Assembly (NCBI RefSeq): GCF_963259705.1
Contig: NC_081847.1
Span: 94,157,464 to 94,221,463, forward strand
Origin: Myotis daubentonii
Lineage: Eukaryota; Chordata; Mammalia; Chiroptera; Vespertilionidae
DNA: 64,000 nt
Direction of reading: 5' to 3'
The notes under the pieces were generated by a model that was not told the origin of the DNA, made no database searches, and worked only from the letters and a program-made list of their open reading frames with translations. A program made the position numbers and the translations under genes. Shown one piece after another: positions 55,741-64,000 of the stretch. How positions within the stretch are numbered: the first letter of the stretch is position 1; each line of letters starts with the position of its first letter.

Positions 55741-55960
55741 TGCTGAAGCCCTGGTAATTAGTAGGTAATTAGTAGTTAATGTTCTTCGAATTTAAAAAGA
55801 AAGCTTACATAAGTAATTACTTACTATTTCTTATAATGGGCTGCTTTTCTTGAGATTTCATATCCCCCAGAACATTTGCCAAGTTCCTAGGTTCCTCCAC
55901 ACACTAAATTGTTTATTAATTACACACGTATATTGCTTTCAGGAAAAAGAATACATTAAA
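55741..55960. other. AT-rich island with clustered TAATTA/GTAATTA motifs
   Basis: Within about 200 bases there are GGTAATTAGTAGGTAATTAG, AAGTAATTACTTAC and TTATTAATTACACACG. The density of homeodomain-type cores in single-copy DNA next to GC-rich sequence suggests a regulatory element. Inference only. Confidence 0.35.
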
Positions 55961-56734
55961 TGCGGGAAACAGGCATGAGCTGTCCTTGGCGTTACAGCCG
56001 AGAGCTCATTCCAGATGACGGAGTGGGGGGCCGGCAGCGTCTCTGGAAGGTGGCCTTGATTAAAAAAAGGGGGGATGTGACTGGGAAGGAAGAGATGGAG
56101 AGCGAATGTTCAGGGCCATTTAATAAAACCCTATGTGTTAAACACATTTCACGGGAGGGTCTTGCGTGCCAGCAGACACACATCCACGCCATGGCTTGTC
56201 AGGAGGGCTGCCAGGCTCCATTCGTAGGGTGCGCTCTGCCGACAGAGCTCAGCGCTCCCCCCAATCTCAGGGTGGCCAAGACGGGGGACGCGGGGCACAT
56301 TAATTAGGGAGCCCTGGCCGTGTTGTCAGAGGCTGCCGCTTTAGAGATTTTAAAGCGGATTTCCAGCCCCCGACCCCGGAGACTCCCCACGCCAACGGGA
56401 AATGGGCCCTCGTTCGCTTGCTTTGTTGAGAGACCAGCGCTGGGACATGAGCTCTGAAACCTGCTCCCCACCCTGAGTCACCACAGACCGTGAGCGCAGC
56501 CGTCTTCCCCTTCAGCCTTCTTTCCCGGCTACAACTCAGTCAGCATTGCTCGGTATCGGTGTCAGATGCAAGCACAGTGGCTGCCAATCATCTACTTTAC
56601 AGAGTGGTCCCCCCAACACTCCAAGCACCCGCCTGGCCCCGCACATAGGTACTCCTGCAATGTCATTGGCTGCATTCCCTGGGCTGTCCTCTACGTCCCC
56701 ATGGCTATTCTGTAACTACCAACCTGCACGTCTC
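55961..56734. other. Single-copy DNA
   Basis: No repeat or gene recognised. Confidence 0.3.
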
Positions 56735-57000
56735 AATCCCTTCACCTTTTCCACCCAGTCCCCAACCCCGCCCCCCCCTCTGTTACCATCAGTCTGTTCT
56801 CTGTCTCTGAGTCTGTCTCTATGTTGTTTGTTTGTTTTGATCTTTAGAGGCCACACACGAGTGAAATCACCTGGCATCTGTCTTTGTCTGACTTATTTCC
56901 CTGAGCACACTGCCCTCGAGGTCCGTCCACGTGGTCGCAAAGGCGAGACGTCCTTCTCCGTGTGGCTGAGCCACAGTCTCGGGCATGGAGCACCGCACCT
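56735..57000 (-). mobile_element. L1 3' UTR fragment
   Basis: TCAATCCCTTCACCTTTTCC, CGAGTGAAATCACCTGGCAT and GTCTGACTTATTTCCCTGAG are the reverse complement of an L1 3' UTR. Confidence 0.6.
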
Positions 57001-58030
57001 GCTTCCCCCTCTCATCTCCTGGGGGCCCCTGGGCCGCTCTCAGACCTTGGCGCTTGGAAAGAGCGCCGCGATGGACATGGGGGTGCACGTCATCTTTGGA
57101 ATGAGTGTTCGGGTTTCTTAGGGTGTGACGTCGGTTTTCTTATCTTCAAAATGGGCCTAACAGGTGTTTATCTTTCCTCCTACCATGCTCTGCCACCACA
57201 CACACACGTGCCTGATAGGAATGTCAGCATGTGCCACCTTTTCACACCGCAGTGGGAGAAAAAGTCTAAAAACCGTGAATCTATTTGCCACAGCCATAAC
57301 TAATAATATGCATGTGTAAGAATAATAACTCAGTGATAAATTCAGATGCTTCAGTTACTGTTTATTCCATGGCGTGGCTTTCTTACTTTTCAGCGACTCA
57401 CTGGCTGTCTCTATAGGATTCCAAGTTAAAGAATCTTTTGAGAAATTATTAAAGCAAGAAATTTGAATTGAATGGAGGCAACTGAACATTGAAATCAAGA
57501 TTCTGGGGCCCAGAGAAGTCAGACTAGGAGCCCCGGCCCACGTGACGCGCAGGCAGGCCTTTTCCTGCTCAGGGACTGCTGGTCACTGTTGCTCAGGGGG
57601 CAGCGGGCGAGAAGGAGGGCCTGGGAGGAACTTAGGGAAAACAGACTTTGAGGCGGCAGACATGTTAAAACTGTTCGTTCTCCGAACATTTGGGAAGCTA
57701 ATTCTAGATCAAAGAGAACCTTCCTTTTTAAACACTATCGGAGGAGACACATTTTAACCTTGCTCTTTGTGGAAGAAAGTATTCTTCAAAAACCTGATTG
57801 GCAAACTTAATAGACTACTCATTGTACCCACTTATCTTGGGTGTCTTCAGTAGACACAGAGAGCCCTTGGAACCTTCAGGAGCCTTTTTCTCCTGCTCTT
57901 CCCTCCTTTTTCCTCCAGGAAAAAGCACATTCCTTCTCTAGCCCTTCTCACACATCTTGTTTTCCATTTCCTTTGGTCGGTATAGGTGTGTCTGTGGCGG
58001 TGCTGTTTTTATCACTGTACTCTGTGTTCC
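57001..58030. other. Single-copy DNA
   Basis: No element or gene recognised. Confidence 0.3.
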
Positions 58031-58182
58031 ATCTCTTAGCACCCTTTGTATTATTTATTTGTTGTTTATTGTCTGTCTCACTCCCACTAGAGGGTAAATT
58101 CCACCAAGACAGAGAAATATATACCCAGCACCTAATGCAGAGTCTGGCACGTAGTAGGGCTATAATAAATGTTAGTTAAAAA
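58031..58182 (-). mobile_element. L2 3' end
   Basis: CACTAGAGGGTAAATTCCAC, CAGCACCTAATGCAGAGTC and GGCACGTAGTAGGGCTATAA followed by TAAATGTTAGTTAA, the reverse complement L2 3' end. Confidence 0.65.
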
Positions 58183-60480
58183 GCAGAAGGAATGAGATAG
58201 GATTTAAGAGTGCGGCTCAACATTGGCTACACCAAAGGTATTTCAGGGATCTCATCTTCAGTGTTTGCTTTTAAACCGACAATGGACACTCAGGGTGAGG
58301 CTGTCGGTCACCATGGCTCTCAGGTCTCCCGCCATCTCCGAGCATCGCGAGTCACTCCCATGTCCCCCAAGCTACCGGTGGCTTTCACCAACACTGCACT
58401 TGGCTCAGCCGGCTCCGTTATGTTGTGGCCCGCGATTGTCCGTGTGCCCTCGACACTTACTCATACCCTGGGTGCTGGCTGCCCCCCGCCCAACTTGCTG
58501 CCCCTTGTACATTTACTGTTTACTGCGCCTTTCACGGTTGACTCCTCTGGAATCTCAGTTTCCAAAACATATCCTCCTAATTTACTGATGAGTCAGAAAA
58601 ATGAATCAGAATCAAAAGCCATTATATATACATCGGTACATAAATAAACCTGTATCTATGGGTTATCACTGTGTCATTAAGTGGCTACCTCCCAGGCACA
58701 ATAAATCAATCTTTGCCGCATACAGAGCTCGAATTGATGAGAAAAGCAATAGAGAAGTTGAGCATTAGTCAGTAATAAACAATTTGCAAAAGAGAAAATA
58801 GATTGGTTAGAAAATACATGGGCAAATGTTTGCTTTCATTGGTGATCAAATACATGCAAATTAAAAGGATGGGAGAGGTTTTTGATTATCAAATTAGCGA
58901 AGATGGAAAGGTTTTCTGATGTTTTACTTTTAGATGATTTTTTGGTTTATCTGTGCTCTTCATTCATTTTTCTTGTGTTGCTCTGTTTTTTTTAAATCAG
59001 TAAATTTCCCTTTCCACTTCTTGGTTTGTCTTTTTTTTTTTTTAATTAATTTTTAGGAGACTTATAAATCTTATATTTGGAATGTCTCTTTCCTAAATGT
59101 ATCTGTCCTTAAAAAAACTTTCTTCTCTATTTTTTTTGATTCTTTAAACCTCTTTACATTTGATTTAAAAAAATTATTACTTTTTGAATTTTCTTCAAAT
59201 TTGTAGTGATACACCCTAACCAGGATCTTTCCAGAAGGAGGGAGGTAAATGGCCAGAGCATAGAATTAGCTCGAGGCTCTTTCTAACCTGTGACCTACTC
59301 TGTTTTGAAGTCAGGCATGCTTTTTTCCTTTTCTGTGGTCGGTTTTTGGAATAGACTCCTCTAGAATTCTACCCTAGACAAGCGTTCTCAAGAGAGAGAC
59401 AGGCAGCTGAATTTCGGTTTTTAAATGTCACAGGACAAAAGATTTGGCACATCCAGTTGAGCCAGAAGAGTCAGCAGCGGAGGCGGCAAATGCTTGGTGC
59501 CCGCTCCCTCAGCGGCCAGAACACAGGCCCGGGCAGGTGCACCCAGGAGCCACGTTTCACGCGCAGGAGGGGGACCAAGTACCCCCTGCTCTCCGACTCC
59601 CACTAAACTGTCGTGGCACAAACCCAAGTTTCCCAGAAGTCTCCAGGCCTCTGGTTCTTTGGGCTGGAGCGGTCTGTGGTTTTTCCAGCCGGAAGGGCCC
59701 GACACTCGGGGTGTAACAGGGACCCGAGCCGGTGACGCTGCAGCTGAGCTGTTTACTCGAAGCCGCCGGGAAGCCCCTGGACCGGCCAGGCCTCCTCTCC
59801 ACCCGGTGCCTTGATCCAAACGCTGATGGGCTCGGCCCTGCACTGACGGGGACGATAGAGATACAATCGTGTCCAGATTCAGAGCAAACTGCTGCGTCAC
59901 GTTCCGGATGAAATCTGCCCACGCGGTTCCTTTCTGTCCTTTTACGGAGAACAATGGTCTCTCTTTCCTGCCCGGCTCCCCCTGAGGTCGTCCGTGTACA
60001 GACCCTCCCTTCCAGCCGCAGTGGTGTCTGCGAACGCTATTCTCCCAGCGCCAGCCATTCTCCAGGCCACCAGCAGGCCAGCGCCGAACAAAGAGGCGCA
60101 TTAAAAGGGTCTTGACAATTTCAGCTCCTGGAAACGCAGGGTCACACAGATCTGCCAGCGAAAGAAAACAAATCACTGGCGCAAGACATTTTATTTAGTT
60201 CCAACCAGCACCTCGCACATGGGACCGCATTCAAAGGCGTGAATGCAGCCTTTATGCAAAGCATGCGGCCTGCAGGCCAGGCGCCCAAAGAGATTGGCTT
60301 AAACCCTAAAGAAATCAGGCCGTGAGCGAAGAGGAATTTCAGTAAAATCCTCACACATTATTCATTAATATGGCCGTCAGTCATCCATGTATGTTTCGTA
60401 CGCAGGGCGAGTCACAAAAGGAGTCAACACTTACAGGCAGAGACTACAAGTGTAAGGAAGGAGATAGGACAGGCACAGAT
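58183..60480. other. Single-copy DNA; GC-rich 59.45-60.1 kb, AT-rich island 60.15-60.4 kb
   Basis: A minus-strand frame of 251 codons (59421-60176) spans the GC-rich block; it has no domain and low complexity in parts, and is treated as non-coding. The adjoining 60.15-60.37 kb stretch (GCAAGACATTTTATTTAG; CATTATTCATTAATATGGCC) looks like unique regulatory DNA. Confidence 0.3.
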
Positions 60481-60486
60481 AATATA

Positions 60487-60531
60487 GGGTGTCCCAAAAT
60501 TCACGCAAGATTTGAATTTTGCGTGAGCATT

Positions 60532-60566
<35 letters not shown>

Positions 60567-60875
60567 ATAAAAGCCTAATTTTACTTGGTTTATTGAATCA
60601 GATTCTAATATCTGTTGCCCTTTGATTTCAATCCCTTCAATTTGATCAGCATTACCAAGTACCAATGATGGCCCAGGAGCCGGGACAATGAAGACCAATG
60701 AAGACCACGGCTTTGTGTATGTGCCAGCAAAGCCGTGGAGGCCATTTACCCGATGTGCTATTCCATACATAACCCTATACTGTATACTTTATGAATCAAT
60801 AAAAAATTTACACTTTTTAATTATAAACCTGTGTTTTCTATCAAAATTACTTCTTGCGTGAATTTTGGGACACCC
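60487..60875. mobile_element. Mariner-type MITE (389 bp) with perfect 24-bp ends
   Basis: GGGTGTCCCAAAATTCACGC plus four more bases (60487-60510) is repeated exactly in inverse at 60852-60875, each end flanked by TATA, consistent with a TA duplication. The interior has an (AAC)12 run and no coding frame. This terminus type is that of Tc1/mariner elements. Confidence 0.9.
60532..60566. repeat. (AAC)n microsatellite inside the MITE
   Basis: About 12 AAC units beginning 22 bases after the left inverted repeat. Confidence 0.95.
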
Positions 60876-61164
60876 TATATAAGCAAGAGAGGCAGGAACC
60901 ACGGTGCCACAGGCCACAATGGTGTCAGCTCCCAGAGCTGGAGGCGGGATGCTGGCTGTTGGCAGAGAGAAGGGTTGCTGGAGGGTTGGAGGAAAGATTT
61001 TTGGTGTTGAAGCGAACAAGGTATGACTCTTTATGAAAACACCATTAAATATATGCGTGGGATGCCAGCTACACCTTACACTGAATTAGACTGAAAAGAT
61101 CCCATAGGTTCTGAATGGATTCAGTGGTTCGGGAGGCAAGGCTAACAGATTCCTGTGTCTTAGA
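60876..61164. other. Single-copy DNA
   Basis: No element or gene recognised. Confidence 0.3.
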
Positions 61165-61640
61165 CTCATTCATTCTTTCCTTCCTTTATTACTTGATTCA
61201 TTCAACACAAAATACGGACAGTTGCTGTTTGTTGGAAATGATGTTAATGTTGGGGATGTGCAGAAAACTAAGTCAGGACCAGTTCTCAAGAAACTCATAG
61301 TGGAGAAGGCAGACAGAAGAGAAATGATCATAGTAGAATGTTGCAGAGTGACAGGAGGGAGGGCCAGCTTCTACCCGGAGGGTCAGGCAAGGCTGGGTCT
61401 TTTGGGGTGGGGTTTGTTAGCCAGATGAAGGGGAGGAAGAAGAAGGGATGGGGAGGTCATGGTTTTCTGCAAGAACAGTAGAAGTTCCCTGTGGCTGCCT
61501 GAGCCCAGGGTGTGAGAAAAAGCTAGAGAGGTGAGATAGCCACAGTCTCTGAAGGACTTTGAGAGAGATGTGGCCTTGGGAGTGTAAGCAATGGGGATGC
61601 TCACGAGGTCTTAAAGGGGAAGGACGTGAGCAGACCTGTG
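61165..61640. mobile_element. Possible L2-type LINE fossil
   Basis: TTGATTCATTCAACACAAAATAC, GTTGGGGATGTGCAGAAAAC and GAAACTCATAGTGGAGAAGG match the general layout of an old L2 copy. Confidence 0.4.
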
Positions 61641-62177
61641 CCTTCCAGAGATAACCCAAGCAACTGAGAGATAGCTCAGTGGGCATACACGGCTGACTGA
61701 CCGCTGTGTTAGTGAGGAATCTTAGTTACTTTTTTTGGAATGCCTTCCCCCGCCCCGCATCTGATTTCTTCAGCGTCCAGTCTAGTTTCTTTCATCTGCT
61801 GCCTCACAGGCCCAGTGGACTTGCGTTCCGGCTGCACGGATGCTTTGGGGGCCATCGTGGTGCTGGGCGCAGCCCCGATTAGCGTGGCGTCTTCCCACGT
61901 GATCTGCTTTCTCCCTGTTTGGTTGACTTGTGACTGCTGCTCCCCTGAAACGCACCTGTGACCGAGAGCCATGAGAAGGCAGGGCCTGGGGACCCCCCAC
62001 CCTTCCCTCGTGCTGTGTCCCAGGAGCCGAGCCTGCTCTGTGGGTCTCCTGACAGGGGTGCCCCGCCTTCCTTTCCCAGAGCCTCCATGGGGAGAAGGAG
62101 ATGCTGTGTTTGTAAATGGCCTGTGGTGGCTGTCGTATGTTCTGCAGAAAGACGTAGGGAATTTGGTGATACATGTA
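61641..62177. other. Single-copy DNA
   Basis: No element or gene recognised. Confidence 0.3.
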
Positions 62178-62183
62178 AGGGAC
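62178..62183. repeat. Target duplication AGGGAC, left
   Basis: Exact match to 63645-63650 on the other side of the tandem LTR locus. Confidence 0.9.
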
Positions 62184-62870
62184 TGCCGGGAGCCGGTCCA
62201 TCCTTGCTGTTTCAAGGGACCTGGCATATATGGCATACGGTTCTTAATATGTTTGCTCACCTTCTTGGCGCTGTGTTTTAACCAAGGTCACCTCTCCGAG
62301 AAAGGTTGAATCCCCAGGTAGGGATTTTCCCCTGAAGTTAGGGAGGGAATAAAACCCCTCAACTAAGTGCCAGGTGGGTAATTAATCACTTTAACTACGA
62401 ACAATCATGCTTAAGCTACATAATCTTTACTCCCTGGAATGGAGATAAGAAACGCCCTAACCTTTGTAATAGAGATTGATAGGATTGAATCAACTGGTAT
62501 AAATACAGTTGTAACAAGACAGAAAGAGACAGAGCTTAGGACAGAATTCAGAAGACAGAACCTACGCGGAACCTGGAGATGGAGGAGCTTCGATGGAGAG
62601 AACATGGCAAGGGATCCTGGACTGAACCTGACTGCGGAGATTGGCAGGAGAGCCTGACTAGAACCTGGTGACTGAACCTGGCTGGAGAACCTGTACAGAA
62701 CCTGGCTGGAGATCCTAAGCAGAACCTCTCTGGAGATCGAGACCAGATCCTGGCTGGAGATCCTGGCTAGGCTGCTGATCAACTGAACACTGTCTCCGTG
62801 TCCTTCCTTCTTCGCCAACTCCGTCTACGCCTTTGGGAACCCCTGGACTTGCTGGGGCTGGACCCCAGCA
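62184..62870 (+). repeat. First LTR (687 bp)
   Basis: TGCCGGGAGCC to GACCCCAGCA. TATAAATA at 62498-62505. About 80-100 bases shorter than its relatives, all within the post-TATA repeat block. Confidence 0.92.
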
Positions 62871-62875
62871 TCATT

Positions 62876-63644
62876 TGCTGGGAGCCGGTCCATCCTTGCT
62901 GTTTCAAGGGACCTGGCATATATGGCATACGGTTCTTGATGTGTTTGCTCACCTTCTTGGCACTATGTGTTTTAACCAAGGTCACCTCTCCGAGAAAGGT
63001 TGAATCCCCAGGTAGGGATTTTCCCCTGAAGTTAGGGAGGGAATAAAGCCCCTCAACTAAGTGCCGGGCGGGTAATTGATCACTTTAACTATGAACAATC
63101 ATGCTTAAGCTACATAATCTTTACTCCCTGGAATGGAGATAAGAAATGCCCTAACCTTTGGAATAGAGATTGATAGGATTGAATCAACTGGTATAAATAC
63201 AGATGTAACAAGACAGCAGCACACACAACTTAGGACACAGAACTCAGGAGACAGAACTTAGAAGAGAGCCAAGAAGACAGAACCTACAGACAGAAGAACT
63301 TCGCTGGAGAGAACATGGCAAAAGATCCTGGACTGAACCTGACTACAGAAATTGGCAAGAGAACCTGACTAGAACCTGGTGACTGAACCTGACTGGAGAA
63401 CCTGAACCGAACCTGGCTGGAGATCTCAGACAGAACCTGGCTGGAGAACCTAGCGAGGGAACATGGCTACAGAACCTGGCTGGAGATCCTAAGCAGAACC
63501 TCTCTGGAGATCGAGACCAGAACTTGGCTGGAGATCCTGGCTAGGCTGCTGATCAACTGAACGCAGTCTCTGTGTCATTCCTTCTTCGCCGACTCCGTCC
63601 ACACCTTTGGGGACCCCTGGACCTGCTGGGGTTGGACCCCGGCA
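62876..63644 (+). repeat. Second LTR (769 bp)
   Basis: TGCTGGGAGCC to GGACCCCGGCA. TATAAATA at 63192-63199. The post-TATA block holds more GAACCTGGCTGGAGA-type units than the first LTR. Confidence 0.92.
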
Positions 63645-63766
63645 AGGGACACTCATGGTTGTTTCTCTAGTCACTGAGTAATAAAAATTGCGAAATACTA
63701 AAAATAAACCCCACTAATGTAGTGCTTTCTACATGTCAACTTTTTTTCTACATTGTTATGTATGTA

Positions 63767-64000
63767 CTAGAGGCCCGGTGCATGAATTCGTGTATGGGTG
63801 GGGTCTGGCTGGCCCACCCTGATTGGGGCCGTTCAGGGCTGGGCTGGCTGGGAGGAGGGGTCCGTGGGAGGTTGGCTGGCTGGCCCTGCCCCCGATCAGG
63901 CCGGTTGGCCTGCCGCAGTGTGCGTCATCGTGAACAACTGGTCATTCAGGTTGTTCTGATGGTTCCAGTTGTTCCGGTCGCTTGGCTTTTATATATATAG
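63767..64000 (-). mobile_element. Non-autonomous Helitron (HeliBat type), reaches window end
   Basis: Plus strand CTAGAGGCCCGGTGCATGAA at 63767 is the reverse complement of a HeliBat 3' end (palindrome then CTAG). The window's last bases, GGCTTTTATATATATAG, are the reverse complement of the 5' terminal motif, so the element ends at or just past the edge. AACTGGTCATTCAGGTTGTT inside is shared in spirit with the copy at 7.36 kb. Confidence 0.88.

Larger units (their letters stand above)
62184..63644 (+). mobile_element. Tandem LTR-LTR locus of the class II retroviral family
   Basis: Two direct LTRs separated by five bases (TCATT, 62871-62875), with the whole unit flanked by AGGGAC. It shares derived variants (CATCCTTGC, TACGGTTCTT, GTCACCTCTCCGAG) that the copy at 27.3 kb lacks, so it is another subfamily. 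No primer site, genes or polypurine tract remain. Confidence 0.93.

Noticed and set aside
59421..60176. 251-codon minus-strand frame
   Set aside because: GC-rich block with overlapping plus-strand frames and no recognisable domain; compositional.

Overview
The window looks like nuclear DNA of a vesper bat (Vespertilionidae, Myotis-like). The main evidence is the combination of mobile elements: tRNA-derived Ves SINEs, HeliBat-type Helitrons, short non-autonomous hAT elements (one matching my recollection of the SPIN family), mariner elements, and class II (betaretrovirus-like) LTR elements, all over an old mammalian layer of L1, L2, MIR, MaLR-like and Tigger-like fossils. I find no intact cellular protein-coding gene, rRNA or tRNA gene. 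The longer open frames are GC-rich chance frames, microsatellite translations or transposon remnants. It reads as an intergenic or intronic, repeat-rich interval with several AT-rich single-copy islands that could be conserved regulatory DNA. No alignment could be run, so repeat-family names rest on recognition of termini and internal landmarks.

Layout. 1-5.1 kb: GC/CpG-rich single-copy DNA, a long purine microsatellite (1.01-1.24 kb), an 18-bp minisatellite (1.83-1.94 kb), a Ves SINE, and a Helitron (3.70-4.01 kb). 5.1-14 kb: mostly AT-rich unique DNA, a mariner MITE (6.70 kb), a complete Helitron (7.36-7.69 kb), MIR and L2 fossils. 14.0-14.8 kb: a foldback structure with ~152-bp arms. 15-25 kb: SINEs, L1 pieces, and a full-length mariner with a broken transposase (18.43-19.70 kb). 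25-30 kb: L1, Tigger-like and MaLR-like fossils, and a 2.1-kb provirus with two apparently identical 789-bp LTRs and a 534-bp interior that keeps the cis-acting sites but no complete gene. 30-41 kb: single-copy DNA, an old L1/HAL1 block, MIRs, SINEs. 41.6-47.6 kb: a local duplication zone (direct ~255-bp repeat, inverted ~430-bp repeat) plus hAT insertions, one nested in a SINE. 50.0-51.0 kb: a probable minus-strand processed pseudogene with 15-bp target duplications. 53.8-54.2 kb: two different hAT elements that share one 8-bp target. 60.5-60.9 kb: a mariner-type MITE with perfect 24-bp ends. 62.2-63.6 kb: a tandem LTR-LTR locus of the same retroviral family. The window ends inside a Helitron at 63.77 kb.

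How the parts relate. The content is a transposition record. Old eutherian repeats are interrupted by bat-lineage DNA transposons and SINEs, and the retroviral copy with identical LTRs looks like the youngest event. The most unusual items are the gene-less provirus, the tandem-LTR locus with a 5-bp junction, the double hAT insertion in one target, and the foldback and duplicated segments.
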